Shown one piece after another: positions 51,647 through 61,518 of a stretch of 64,000 bases of DNA (positions are counted from its first letter, which is position 1; each line of letters begins with the position of its first letter). Below the pieces are notes generated by a model that saw nothing but the letters and a program-made list of their open reading frames with translations, had not been told where the DNA came from and did no database searches. Source of the DNA: Chitinophaga eiseniae (GTDB lineage Bacteria > Bacteroidota > Bacteroidia > Chitinophagales > Chitinophagaceae); the NCBI RefSeq assembly GCF_900167135.1, contig NZ_FUWZ01000007.1, forward strand, positions 62,001-126,000, in the 5' to 3' direction. The position numbers and the translations under genes were made by a program.

Positions 51647-52891
51647 ATGCAAAAAGATACCACTAAGGTGCCCTTTACAGGGTATCAAAAATTTGTTGTG
51701 CTGATACTGGCGCTCACCCAGTTCACCGTCATCCTCGATTTCATGATCATGTCGCCCATGGGAGACCTGCTCATGAAATCCATGGACCTCCATCCCAGCC
51801 AGTTTGGGCTGGCGGTTTCCGCCTATGCGTTCAGTGCCGGGGCTTCCGGCCTGCTGACAGCAGGATTTGCCGACCGCTTCGACCGTAAAAAGCTGCTTAC
51901 CTTTTTTTACAGCGGCTTTATCCTGGGTACTATTTTCTGCGGCCTCGCGCACACCTATCCATTGCTGATAGCCGCCCGTATCATCACCGGCCTTTTCGGC
52001 GGCGTGATCGCTTCCATTTCCATGGCCATCGTTACCGACCTGTTTGATATTCATCATCGGGGACGGGTGATGGGCTTTCTGATGATGGGCTTCGGCGCCA
52101 GCCAGGTGTTAGGCGTGCCGATCGGCCTCTTCTTCGCCAACCGCTATGGATGGTGGATGCCTTTCCTGCTGGTGGCCGGCTTTGCCATGCTGGTAATGGT
52201 GCTGATACAGGTAAAATTAAAACCAGTGAACCAGCACCTGCAAATGCAGCGAAACAAATCACCCCTGGCACACTTATGGAAAACGTTTGCCAATAAACAG
52301 TACAGGATGGGGTATACTGCCACTGCGTTGGTATCCATCGGGGGCTTCCTGATGATGCCCTTCGGTAGCGCGTTCGCCGTCAATAACCTCGGCCTTACGA
52401 ACGAACAACTGCCTTTCCTGTTCATGGTGTCCGGTGTCGTAGCACTGGTGATACTGCCTTTTGTAGGCAAGCTGGCAGACCGCATTGATAAATTCAAACT
52501 GTTCGCCATGGGCGCCATCTGGATGATCATCATCGCACTCATCTATACAAAGCTGGGCCCTACGCCGCTCGTGATCGTGATCACCTGGAATGTGCTGCTG
52601 ATGATAGGAATCCTCGGGCGTAGCATTCCCGCTAATGCACTCATCAGCGCAGTGCCCAATATGGAAGACAGAGGCGCTTTTATGAGTATCAACTCTTCCT
52701 TGCAACAAATTGCAGGCGGAGTTGCAGCAGCGATTGCAGGCATGATTGTCACGCAGAAAGATAAAAGCAGTCCGCTGGAACATTATGATATCGTTGGTTA
52801 TCTGATGACCGCTTTAACCATGATCAGTATCTGGATGGTCTATCGCGTCAGCGAAATGATCAAGGCCAGAATGCAGCTGCAGAAAGCATAA
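51647..52891 (+). CDS. MFS drug/sugar efflux transporter (DHA1, AraJ-like), 414 aa
   Basis: Twelve-helix proton-driven exporter. The family loop motif A is visible between helices 2 and 3 (GFADRFDRKKLL), and the segment RIITGLFGGVIASISMAIVTDLF with GFGASQVLGVPIGLF carries the DHA1 antiporter pattern. The start at 51647 (MQKDTTKV) follows an AT-rich leader. Cotranscribed with the TetR gene upstream and ended by a hairpin at 52916-52948. The substrate cannot be told. Confidence 0.92.
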   Translation: MQKDTTKVPFTGYQKFVVLILALTQFTVILDFMIMSPMGDLLMKSMDLHPSQFGLAVSAYAFSAGASGLLTAGFADRFDRKKLLTFFYSGFILGTIFCGLAHTYPLLIAARIITGLFGGVIASISMAIVTDLFDIHHRGRVMGFLMMGFGASQVLGVPIGLFFANRYGWWMPFLLVAGFAMLVMVLIQVKLKPVNQHLQMQRNKSPLAHLWKTFANKQYRMGYTATALVSIGGFLMMPFGSAFAVNNLGLTNEQLPFLFMVSGVVALVILPFVGKLADRIDKFKLFAMGAIWMIIIALIYTKLGPTPLVIVITWNVLLMIGILGRSIPANALISAVPNMEDRGAFMSINSSLQQIAGGVAAAIAGMIVTQKDKSSPLEHYDIVGYLMTALTMISIWMVYRVSEMIKARMQLQKA

Positions 52892-52915
52892 GCGCGGAAT
52901 CAAATACATTGTTTT

Positions 52916-52948
52916 AAAAGGTGTGTCCATCAGGGATACACCTTTTTT
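52916..52948 (+). terminator. Intrinsic terminator after the MFS gene
   Basis: A 13-bp stem with one mismatch (52916-52928 with 52934-52946), 5-base loop, T-run of six ending at 52948. Confidence 0.85.
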
Positions 52949-53093
52949 ATTTTCTTTTTCCGGTAGATGATCACCCAGGTTGACCATGGTTTACACGCTT
53001 AATTATTAATAATCTGGTAACACCATTCGCTATTAAATCCTGTTTCCCCTTTCTAGTTTTACAAAATCAATTTTATTACAAACCTGCTTATCA

Positions 53094-53261
53094 ATGAAGA
53101 AAATCACTGCGGTCAGTTCGCACTCGCATGGTGGATCTTTATGTACATCATCCTTCGGACAATCGATAAAAAAAAGTATTTTTTATAAACATCTTTATCA
53201 ACCGAAAAGCCTTACAGATGTACAATTCCACGAACTAATCACTGAAACGCACGTCATTTGA
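53094..53261 (+). CDS. Possible small ORF, 55 aa
   Basis: ATG at 53094 and TGA at 53259 enclose a basic, Ser/His-rich peptide beginning MKKITAVSSHSHGGSLCTSS. Its only Cys is residue 17. No family is recognised, and there are no lanthipeptide or peptide-export genes next to it. It may be a leader peptide for susC, a short unknown peptide, or chance. Confidence 0.25.
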   Translation: MKKITAVSSHSHGGSLCTSSFGQSIKKSIFYKHLYQPKSLTDVQFHELITETHVI

Positions 53262-53334
53262 ATTTCTTCACGGGCATCCGTATGCCCGGTAATCAATCAT
53301 CATTTTCACACAGCCTAAATTAAAGCGCACTTTT

Positions 53335-56300
53335 ATGAACAAACTTTATTTCAGTAGCCAGCTGCTGAATTTTTACGTAAAGGTTTTCTGTGCTTTTACG
53401 TGCATGGTCATATGCATCTGCCTCTTGTCACACGATGCGCAAGCCCAGGGAAAATTCAATATCCAGGGTAAGATCACAGACGAAAAAAAACAACCGCTTC
53501 CCGGTGTCAGCGTCTCCGAAGTCGGTACTAAAACAGGTGTTGTAACGGACATCGATGGCCTGTACAAACTGGAAGTGAGCAGCCCTGATGCCACGCTGCA
53601 CATCGCTTTCCTCGGGTACGACAGCAAAGATGTAACGGTCGGCGGACAACACACCGTGAATATATCACTTACGCCACAACTCCGCCAACTCAATGATGTG
53701 GTGATCACCGGTTACGGTAAAACCAGCAAAAAAAACGTGGTGGGCTCCATCTCCTCTGTCAGCGCCGGTGAATTCACCCAGGGCGTTATCGCCAACCCAT
53801 CCATGCTGCTGCAGGGAAAGGTGCCCGGCCTCACGGTCACCAAAAGCGGGAATCCTAACCAGTCGCCAACAGTCATCCTGAGAGGTCCCTCTACCTTACG
53901 CTCCGGTGCGCAGGAGCCTTTTTATGTTATTGATGGCGTACCGGGTGCTCCCATCGACCTGGTGGCGCCGGATGATATCGCCACCATTGACGTACTGAAA
54001 GATGGTGCGTCTACCGCTATCTATGGCGCCAGAGCGGCTAACGGCGTGATCATGATCACCACCCGCCGCCCTAAAACAGACCAGCTCCGCATCGCCTACA
54101 ACGCATATGTAGGCGTGGAGAAAGTGGCCAAACGCCTCGAAGTGCTCACCGGTGACGAACTCCGCAAATACCTCGCAGACAACGGACAGGTGCTGGCGCC
54201 TATCAACAACGATACGATCCCCGGGACGCAACAGCTGGTGAACACCAACTGGCAGGACGAAGTACAACGTACCGGCGTATCTCAAAACCATAACCTTTCC
54301 ATTATGGGCGGCTCCAAAGCCACCACCTACGGCTTCAGTGTAAACTACCTCAATAATCCCGGTATTATCAGGGGCTCTTCGCTCAACCGGCTGAGTGTAC
54401 GCGCCAACGTTGGTCAGCGCGCTTTTAACGACCGCCTGCGCCTCGACTTCTCCGTGTTCAATTCTTCCACCAGGCAGGACAATGTGCCGGATGCGGTATT
54501 GTACAACATGCTCAACTACCTGCCTACGGTATCGGTTACACGCCCCGACGGCAGCTTTACGGAAGACTACGCCGGCAATATCCGCGGCAGTAACAACCCG
54601 GTAGCGCTTATCGCCAACAATAAAGACCAGACCAAATCTTCCCGCTTCCTGGCCACCGGCCTCGCGGAAGTGAAGATCCTATCCGGTCTTACCTATACGG
54701 CCAGCCTCACCACCCAGCGGGAACAGTTCAACCGCAACGTCTATTACAACAGCCTCTCCGTCCTCGCCAAAGGCAACGGCGGAAAAGCCAACCGTATATC
54801 GTGGGCGAATACACGTAATATCATCGAGTCTTATTTTAACTACGATAAAACCTTCGGTAAACACAACTTTAAAGTACTGGCAGGATACTCCTGGCAGGAA
54901 GACCGCAGTGGTGACGGATTTGGTGTTACTACACAAGGCTTCGGCAGCGACGCGCTCTCCTGGAACAACCTCGCGCTCAGCAATCCGCCCGCAGGTACCA
55001 TCGTGTTCGATAACTCCGCCCAGACCACCCTTACCACGCTGCGCCTCATTTCCTACTACGGCAGGATCAACTACCAGTACGCGGATAAATACTACGTACA
55101 GGCCTCCCTGCGTAACGACGGCTCTTCTGCTTTTGGTAAAAACAACCGCTGGGGTTATTTCCCCGCTGCCTCCGTGGGATGGCGTATCAGCCAGGAATCG
55201 TTTCTCAAAACGGTACGCGCGCTGGATGACCTGAAACTCCGCGTGAGCTACGGTATCTCCGGTAATTCCCTCGGCTTCGATCCGCTCACTGCACAATTGC
55301 AATACAGCACCGTAGGCCGCTACTATGATAACGGTCAGCTCATCAACGCTATCGCACCCGTGCAAAACGCCAACCCCGACCTGAAATGGGAACGTACCGC
55401 CATGTTCAACGCCGGAGTCGACTTCACCCTGCTGAAAGGAAGACTCAGCGGCGCCATCGATTATTATGACAAACAGACCTCCGACCTGATCTGGAACTAC
55501 CCGGTGTCCACCACGCAATACATCGCCACCACCTTACTGGCCAACGTGGGTAAAGTGAGTAACAAAGGGATTGAGGTGGTGCTGAATGCAGACGTGATCA
55601 GGGGGACAAACTTCACCTGGAGGACCACCATCAACGCTTCTCATAATACCAACAAAATCAGCTCGCTGGCCAACGATCAGTTTACGCTGAAAGATATCCC
55701 TACCGCGATCCTCGGCGGTAAAGGTCAGTCAGGCAACTGGAGCCAGAAGATACTGGAAGGGCAACCTATCGGTACTTTCACCCTGTTCCACTATCTCGGG
55801 AAAGACAAAGACGGTATCTCCACCTACCAGAAAGCAGATGGCTCCGTTACTACTTCGCCCAGCACTGCCGACCTGATGGTGGCCGGCTCCGCACAACCGA
55901 AAATCAACTACGGCTGGAGCAACACGTTCCTGTATAAAGGCTTCGATCTGACAGTCTTCATCCGTGGCGTGGCTGGCAACAAAATTCTGAACGCCACCCT
56001 GGCCGCCATCAATACGCCTACTGACGCCAAAATGACCAATATCGCCAAATTCACGCTGGGAGAGTCTTACAACGATAAAAACTCATTCCTCATCTCTGAC
56101 CGCTTCCTGGAAAATGGTTCTTACCTGCGGATGGACAACCTCACGCTGGGGTACACCTTTAAAACAAAAAGCCAGTATATCCAGTCCATTCGTGTATACG
56201 GCAACGTTAATAACGTGTTCACCATTACCAGCTACCGCGGTATAGATCCGGAAATAGATCTGGGCGGCCTTACGCCGGGCATCGACGTCCGTAACTACTA

Positions 56301-56346
56301 CCCGAAAACACGCTCCTTCATTTTCGGTGTGAACGCTACTTTTTAA
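53335..56346 (+). CDS. SusC/RagA TonB-dependent transporter without STN domain, 1003 aa
   Basis: Outer-membrane transporter. The signal segment ends near DAQAQ (residue 38); a carboxypeptidase-regulatory-like domain follows at about 41-112 (GKITDEKKQPLPGVSVSE), then TonB box NDVVITGYGK and the plug with KDGASTAIYGARAANGVIMITTRR (about 222-245), and the barrel. It lacks the N-terminal STN signalling domain, and no sigma or FecR gene is adjacent, so it is not self-signalled as the first SusC is. The susD gene begins 2 bases after its stop. The long 5' region contains a hairpin that may control it. Confidence 0.95.
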   Translation: MNKLYFSSQLLNFYVKVFCAFTCMVICICLLSHDAQAQGKFNIQGKITDEKKQPLPGVSVSEVGTKTGVVTDIDGLYKLEVSSPDATLHIAFLGYDSKDVTVGGQHTVNISLTPQLRQLNDVVITGYGKTSKKNVVGSISSVSAGEFTQGVIANPSMLLQGKVPGLTVTKSGNPNQSPTVILRGPSTLRSGAQEPFYVIDGVPGAPIDLVAPDDIATIDVLKDGASTAIYGARAANGVIMITTRRPKTDQLRIAYNAYVGVEKVAKRLEVLTGDELRKYLADNGQVLAPINNDTIPGTQQLVNTNWQDEVQRTGVSQNHNLSIMGGSKATTYGFSVNYLNNPGIIRGSSLNRLSVRANVGQRAFNDRLRLDFSVFNSSTRQDNVPDAVLYNMLNYLPTVSVTRPDGSFTEDYAGNIRGSNNPVALIANNKDQTKSSRFLATGLAEVKILSGLTYTASLTTQREQFNRNVYYNSLSVLAKGNGGKANRISWANTRNIIESYFNYDKTFGKHNFKVLAGYSWQEDRSGDGFGVTTQGFGSDALSWNNLALSNPPAGTIVFDNSAQTTLTTLRLISYYGRINYQYADKYYVQASLRNDGSSAFGKNNRWGYFPAASVGWRISQESFLKTVRALDDLKLRVSYGISGNSLGFDPLTAQLQYSTVGRYYDNGQLINAIAPVQNANPDLKWERTAMFNAGVDFTLLKGRLSGAIDYYDKQTSDLIWNYPVSTTQYIATTLLANVGKVSNKGIEVVLNADVIRGTNFTWRTTINASHNTNKISSLANDQFTLKDIPTAILGGKGQSGNWSQKILEGQPIGTFTLFHYLGKDKDGISTYQKADGSVTTSPSTADLMVAGSAQPKINYGWSNTFLYKGFDLTVFIRGVAGNKILNATLAAINTPTDAKMTNIAKFTLGESYNDKNSFLISDRFLENGSYLRMDNLTLGYTFKTKSQYIQSIRVYGNVNNVFTITSYRGIDPEIDLGGLTPGIDVRNYYPKTRSFIFGVNATF

Positions 56347-56348
56347 TC

Positions 56349-58022
56349 ATGAACGTTAAGCTACTGATGACTATGAAACTGCATAAATTACTGAATATAA
56401 CCCTGGCAGCGGCCATCGCCCTGTCCGGATGCCGTAAGCTGGATGTGGACGTGGAATCCCGTTACACGACCGGTAACTTCCCGACCAACAACGCCTCCTA
56501 CGCAGCCGCTATCGGCGCGGTATACGCCCAGCTGGCCAACTCCAAATCCGGCGACGCTACCTATTTTATGAACGGTACCGGCTTCAGCTACGGAGTAGAC
56601 TACTGGATGCTGCAGGAACTGAGCACGGATGAAGCCATCATCCCGGCCCGCGACGGTAACTACGACGACGGCGGCAAATACCGCTTCCTGCATCTCCACA
56701 CCTGGAGCGGTAACCTGCCTTTCGTGATCAGCTCGTGGCAGTGGGGCTTCGGTGGTATCAATATCGCCAATAACGCCATGAACCTCGCTAAAGGCCTGCC
56801 CGAAGGCGCACAGCGGAACACTGCGGTGGCTGAACTGAAAGCGATGCGCTCCCTGTTCTACTTTTTTATGATGGACTCCTTCGGCAATATTCCCATCCTG
56901 GACGCCTATCCGGTGCCTACACTGCCGGAAACGAAGCCACGCAAGGAAGTCTTCGCCTTTATCGAAAGCTCGCTGAAATCCGCCCTGCCGGACCTGCCGT
57001 CGAAAGTAGACGGTTCCACCTACGGCCGTGCCACCAAATGGATGGCTTACGCCCTGCTGGAGAAAATGTACCTCAACGCGGAATACTATACCGGCACGCC
57101 CCGTTACACCGACGCCGTGGCCATGGCCGACAGCATCCTGACCAACGCGCCATACACACTGGAGTCCGACTACACCGCGATCTTCAAACCAGATAACGGC
57201 CCGCAGATCAAAGAAACGATCTTCGCCATCCCGTACGACGCCAACCTGATCCCCGGGATGCACTTTACCCGCTTCGGACTGCATTCCTTCCTGAAAGAGA
57301 AGTTCGACCTGCCGGCCGCTTTCGGTCCCAGTGTGGCGCTCAGCACCGTCGCCGACTTCTACGCTTTCTTTAACCTGCCCAACGACGTGCGCAACAATAC
57401 CTGGCTGGCTGGCGGTCAATACAACAAAGACGGCTCCAAAAATATCGTCCGCACCAGCACTAAAACGCTGGACGCGTCTTCGCAAGGCCCCGATCAGCCA
57501 ATTGACTGGTGGGTGACCATCACGCCTGAAATGAAACTCAAACCCGGCGGCGAAGGCAAACTGGACGTGGGCAACGACCTCCTCGGTCAACTGAAAGGCG
57601 CGCGCTCCATCAAATTTTATCCCGACAAAAACATCAACACGTCCACCCGCTTCCAGAACAACGATATGCCGGTATTCCGCCTGGCAGACGTGCTGTTGAT
57701 GAAAGCGGAAGCCATCCTCCGGGGCGCAGCGCCCACCGCCGTGAAAGGAGAGCTGCAAACGCCGGATGTACTGGTGTCTAAAATACGCACCCGCGCAGGT
57801 GCTGCACTTGCCGCGGGCATTAACCTCGATGAAATGCTGGTGGAACGCGCCCGTGAATTTGCCTGGGAAGGGTGGAGAAGAAATGACCTGATCCGCTTCG
57901 GTAAGTTTGAAGGCAAATGGGGCTTTAAACCAAAAGATAACGATGTGTTCCGCCGTATTTTCCCGATCCCGGAAATAGAACTGGCGCTGAATCCCAAGCT
58001 GACCCGCAACCCCGGGTATTAA
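56349..58022 (+). CDS. SusD/RagB-family nutrient-binding lipoprotein, 557 aa
   Basis: Surface lipoprotein partner of the SusC protein encoded just upstream (2-base gap). Lipobox ALSGC gives the lipid-carrying Cys. The SusD features include SYAAAIGAVYAQL, the helical AVAELKAMRSLFYFFMMDSFGNIPILD stretch, and the C-terminal VERAREFAWEGWRRNDLIRFGKFEGKW with IFPIPEIELALNPKLTRNPGY, which is the classical ending. ATG 56373 (MKLHKLLN) gives a neater signal peptide and is an alternative start. The GH43-type gene 3.5 kb downstream, beyond an opposite-strand gene, may or may not belong to the same system. Confidence 0.93.
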   Translation: MNVKLLMTMKLHKLLNITLAAAIALSGCRKLDVDVESRYTTGNFPTNNASYAAAIGAVYAQLANSKSGDATYFMNGTGFSYGVDYWMLQELSTDEAIIPARDGNYDDGGKYRFLHLHTWSGNLPFVISSWQWGFGGINIANNAMNLAKGLPEGAQRNTAVAELKAMRSLFYFFMMDSFGNIPILDAYPVPTLPETKPRKEVFAFIESSLKSALPDLPSKVDGSTYGRATKWMAYALLEKMYLNAEYYTGTPRYTDAVAMADSILTNAPYTLESDYTAIFKPDNGPQIKETIFAIPYDANLIPGMHFTRFGLHSFLKEKFDLPAAFGPSVALSTVADFYAFFNLPNDVRNNTWLAGGQYNKDGSKNIVRTSTKTLDASSQGPDQPIDWWVTITPEMKLKPGGEGKLDVGNDLLGQLKGARSIKFYPDKNINTSTRFQNNDMPVFRLADVLLMKAEAILRGAAPTAVKGELQTPDVLVSKIRTRAGAALAAGINLDEMLVERAREFAWEGWRRNDLIRFGKFEGKWGFKPKDNDVFRRIFPIPEIELALNPKLTRNPGY

Positions 58023-58167
58023 TATTTAGGGATTTTTTGATGTACGATTTTGGAATTTTGGGAACTAAAAAAGCGGATGTATCAAAACTTCTGATACATC
58101 CGCTTTTTATTTATCTCGCTATCCAGTCCCAAAATTCCAAAATCGTACATCAAAAAATCCCTAAATA
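58023..58167. repeat. 145-bp nested inverted repeat (41-bp arms) with terminator core
   Basis: Two perfect 41-base arms (58023-58063 and 58127-58167) enclose a second perfect 17-bp hairpin (58068-58084 with 58092-58108, 7-base loop, A5/T5 ends). The right arm contains the last two codons and stop of the AsmA-like gene (58161-58169 region); the left arm starts directly after the susD stop. The inner hairpin is a standard bidirectional terminator. The outer arms are far longer than termination needs and could form a cruciform or come from a small mobile or duplicated element. Confidence 0.9.
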
Positions 58168-61100
58168 CTCTTCGCTTTCCCTAACCCCACCTTGTACTTA
58201 TCCGGCGTGCCTGAAATGCGTATATGCATAAAACGCCCCTTCTTGCCTTTATCTGCATTCTCAATGGCGTCTACCTGGTCAGGGTCCACTTCTTCCCGCT
58301 TGCGGCCAAACAGGGCCTGGAAACCTACCTGCGTCACCATCTTCATGGGTACACGCAGATAGTAGTTCATCTGAAGGTCCAGCGATTGATTGCCGGATAC
58401 CTCTATATAACCGAGCGATGAATTGATATTCATTTTGGGAATTTCCAGTGTTCCGTTTTTAAAGGTCAGTTTGTTGCGCAGGGTGTCAAAACGCACCATC
58501 CGCAGGTTTTTATCCTTAAAATAGGACGACATGGCCTGCATGGGGCCAAAGTCGAGCAACACGCCGTTATGGATTTCCACGTCCATCTTCGCGGTTGTTT
58601 CGCTCAGCACGGGCGTCAGGTCGGGATGCAGCCGCACATGGCTTTTAATATGCCCGGTGAGTTTGCCTTTCAGGTTGTTGTTGAGCACCATGTCCTGGCC
58701 AAAGTTGTCGAACTTCAGCAGCATCTTGGTCATGTCCACGCTGTCGAGCCGGATGCCGCTGCGGAAGTAGAGTTTGGCAGGATCGGAAGCGTTGAGGATG
58801 CCGCGCATCCCGATATGGCCGCCGGCCATCCGGAGGGAAATAGTGTCCACTTTGATGCGCTGGTCTTTCTGCATATGCACATTGGCCAGCACTTCCTTCA
58901 TCCAGAGGCGGTGGTAGCGTATTTTACCAATATTGACCTGGGCGTCAAAATTGCTGAACGGAATTTTGAAGATATTGAAACCGGCCGCGTGGAGACTGTC
59001 ATTTTCCCGGGCGGTAGTCCGTTTGACCGGGGCCTGGGCCTGGGCTGTGTGGTCCGTGAAGTCGTAGTTCATCAGCTCGTCGATGTTCAGGTATTGTGAT
59101 TTGAAGCTGAAGAAATTATTGCGCTCTTTGCCTTTGCGGTCAGGACCGGCATAGAGCTTCAGGTTCATGTCAAAATCAGTGGTGCCGATTTTACCGGTGA
59201 GCGTGTCTACCACCAGGTAACGGTTGGTGCCGTACCGTATCCGGCCTTTGATATTTTCCAGCTGAATAGGATGTTGTTTGAGCGTGCCGGATATATTGGC
59301 AATGCGGGCGTCCACGCGTTTGAATACGGTATCATAACGCATGTTGAGTTTGGCCCGCAGCCAGAGTTTGCCGGCTTCTTCATACCAGTATCCCTGCGGG
59401 ATGAATTTGCGGCCGCGGGGGCCAATCAGATCGTTGACGGCTATACGGTCTGACTTCAGGTCGAATGCCAGCTCGGTACGTCCTTTTTTGATCTTATCGA
59501 ACCATAGCGGGTAGTTATTCAACCGGCCTTTGAAGGCAAAACCGCTGCTGTCGATATGACCGCTGAAATTGCGTACCAGCAGGCTGGTGTCGTTAATAGC
59601 GATATCTGCGCCAAAATCATGCAGCGCATGGGGATATTGTTTGAAGGCCGCACGGAGATTGGTCAGCCGGAAAGTGCCTTTCGGCAAAGGGTTGGGATGC
59701 AGCAACTCTTGTACAGACGTTTCAAAGGCAAGGCCTACGTGAAAACCGGTCATCACTTCCTGCCGGAGTATTTTATGCGTGGTATCTGCCAGCATCAGTT
59801 CTCCGGGATGGATAGCGTTGCTGGAAGCCCGGAATGTTACGGCGATGGGTTTCTGCTGTGCGTGAAAAATAGCGGGGAGGTCGCTGATGGAGCCACCCGC
59901 CTTAATATCGGAATTGCCTATACGAAAAGCGATAGAGTCCAGCAACAGGCTACCATTGCGGACCTGCGCATGTAAGTTCATTTTACGCACCGGCAGGGGA
60001 TAGTTGGGGATACGGAACTCGAGGTTGGTGACGGTCAGCTCGCTCTGTATGCCCTCTTTCAGTTTAGCAAGCTGTTGTTCGGGCAGATGGATGTCTACCA
60101 GCTCTTTGAAATTCATTTTCAGGGCGATCTGTCCCTGTAATTGTTCCAGGTCTTTGATACCGAGGAATTCGCCCACAAACTTCAGGTCCAGCTCCGAGTA
60201 CACCTGCGTCACAATATGCGGATCGGTGAAGTCTTTCATCACGAAATTACCCCTGAATATACCCTGTCCCGGTTTGGCGTTGATATCCAGCAGGTGAAGC
60301 TCTGATGTTTTCAGCGTATGAGCGTCGCCGTTGGTATAATATCCTTTGAAGCCCAGTGAATCTACTTTACGGTCAATGTTTTTATTCTGGAACCACACGT
60401 TTTCGCAGCCAAAATTCACGCGGATGGCGGGCATTTCATTTTTGGACAGCTTTCCCTTTACCGTGCCGTCGAAGAAGATGCGGCCATCGCGGCGATATTT
60501 TTCCATCATGGTGGCAATATCATTGGGTACCAGTGCAAATAGCAGGTTGAGGTCCGGCCGGTCGCCTTTTACCTGCAGGTCCAGCATCGTTTCCTTGCCC
60601 AGCGTGGCACTGCCGGCCAGCGAGAGGCTGGCGTTTTCCAGCCGGATGGTGCTGGGAGAGAGGGCCAGTTGCTTTTTGCTGACGTCGTAGTTGCCTTTCA
60701 CGTCCAGCGACACCTTCCGGTTGCGGAATAAGGTACTGTCGGTGCGACTGGTGAAGTCGAACAGCATTTTACTGTCCAGCTCCAGCGCCATGCTGTCGCC
60801 TTCCATTTTAAAGGAGGTTTTAACCTTATCGATATGGGACACGATTTTCCAGCCGGAAGCGGCGTCCCGGTAGGTGACGTCGATATTTTTCAGGATCACT
60901 TTTTTCAGATCGAGGCTCAGCGCTTCCGCGCTGTCGGCAACAGCGGCAGCGGTGCTGTCGCTTTTAAAAGTATGGGCCTTGATCAGGTCTACGTCGCCAT
61001 TGGCGGCCCGGGCAATGTCCACTTTACCGTTAGCCACTACGACAATACGCACCTGGTAACGTCCCCGCAGGATATCAGGGAGACTAAAACCGGCGTATAG

Positions 61101-61379
61101 CTTCTCCACTTCATACAACGGCTTCCCGTCCATGCGTTTGTTGGCATAAAAACGAACATGGTGCAAGGCAATGGATACATAGGGAAAATTACTGAAAGGG
61201 GAGATGCTGCTTTTCTCCAGTACCAGTTCACCGGCAAATTGTTTATTCAGTTCATCCACTGCCAGTTGGGTCAGGTGCTGTTGCTGACTGTAGAGAATAC
61301 CGCCTGCGATGCCGGTCAACAGCAACAAGGCAGCCAGCGATATCAGCGCCACACGGATGATTTTTTTTCCTGCTTTCAT
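58161..61379 (-). CDS. AsmA-like inner-membrane-anchored protein, 1072 aa
   Basis: Large periplasmic protein held by one N-terminal helix (about residues 6-30, RVALISLAALLLLTGIAGGILY). It starts with the AsmA-type layout: VDELNKQFAGELVLEKSSISPFSNFPYVSIALHHVRFY. It continues as a long repeated beta structure, and ends with an AsmA-2-like region (LDFGPMQAMSSYFKDKNLRMVRFDTLRNKLTFKNGTLEIPKMNINSSLG-type). Proteins of this group (AsmA, TamB, YhdP) form long lipid-binding grooves and help carry phospholipids to the outer membrane. I use the Met at 61379; 61412 adds 11 residues. Its stop lies within the right arm of the 145-bp inverted repeat. Confidence 0.85.
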   Translation of the reverse strand: MKAGKKIIRVALISLAALLLLTGIAGGILYSQQQHLTQLAVDELNKQFAGELVLEKSSISPFSNFPYVSIALHHVRFYANKRMDGKPLYEVEKLYAGFSLPDILRGRYQVRIVVVANGKVDIARAANGDVDLIKAHTFKSDSTAAAVADSAEALSLDLKKVILKNIDVTYRDAASGWKIVSHIDKVKTSFKMEGDSMALELDSKMLFDFTSRTDSTLFRNRKVSLDVKGNYDVSKKQLALSPSTIRLENASLSLAGSATLGKETMLDLQVKGDRPDLNLLFALVPNDIATMMEKYRRDGRIFFDGTVKGKLSKNEMPAIRVNFGCENVWFQNKNIDRKVDSLGFKGYYTNGDAHTLKTSELHLLDINAKPGQGIFRGNFVMKDFTDPHIVTQVYSELDLKFVGEFLGIKDLEQLQGQIALKMNFKELVDIHLPEQQLAKLKEGIQSELTVTNLEFRIPNYPLPVRKMNLHAQVRNGSLLLDSIAFRIGNSDIKAGGSISDLPAIFHAQQKPIAVTFRASSNAIHPGELMLADTTHKILRQEVMTGFHVGLAFETSVQELLHPNPLPKGTFRLTNLRAAFKQYPHALHDFGADIAINDTSLLVRNFSGHIDSSGFAFKGRLNNYPLWFDKIKKGRTELAFDLKSDRIAVNDLIGPRGRKFIPQGYWYEEAGKLWLRAKLNMRYDTVFKRVDARIANISGTLKQHPIQLENIKGRIRYGTNRYLVVDTLTGKIGTTDFDMNLKLYAGPDRKGKERNNFFSFKSQYLNIDELMNYDFTDHTAQAQAPVKRTTARENDSLHAAGFNIFKIPFSNFDAQVNIGKIRYHRLWMKEVLANVHMQKDQRIKVDTISLRMAGGHIGMRGILNASDPAKLYFRSGIRLDSVDMTKMLLKFDNFGQDMVLNNNLKGKLTGHIKSHVRLHPDLTPVLSETTAKMDVEIHNGVLLDFGPMQAMSSYFKDKNLRMVRFDTLRNKLTFKNGTLEIPKMNINSSLGYIEVSGNQSLDLQMNYYLRVPMKMVTQVGFQALFGRKREEVDPDQVDAIENADKGKKGRFMHIRISGTPDKYKVGLGKAKSI

Positions 61380-61518
61380 GTTAAAGGCCGTTCTAATGTG
61401 TAAAAATATCAAAAAATGGCGGGCGTAGGCGCCGGCGGGTGTTGGGGATGTGTTAAAGTTTTACTGGATAAGTAAGGGGGCTTTATTATTTTTAACGACT
61501 ATGAAAGCTGATCGCATA

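Larger units (their letters stand above)
52892..53334 (+). other. Long region upstream of the second susC gene
   Basis: About 440 bases. It holds the terminator at 52916-52948, a 55-codon open frame (53094-53261) and a perfect 7-bp hairpin CGGGCAT/ATGCCCG (53271-53288) 46 bases before the susC start codon. No exact TAnnTTTG box was seen. The long leader with a hairpin suggests post-transcriptional or attenuation control of susCD, which is inference. Confidence 0.4.
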
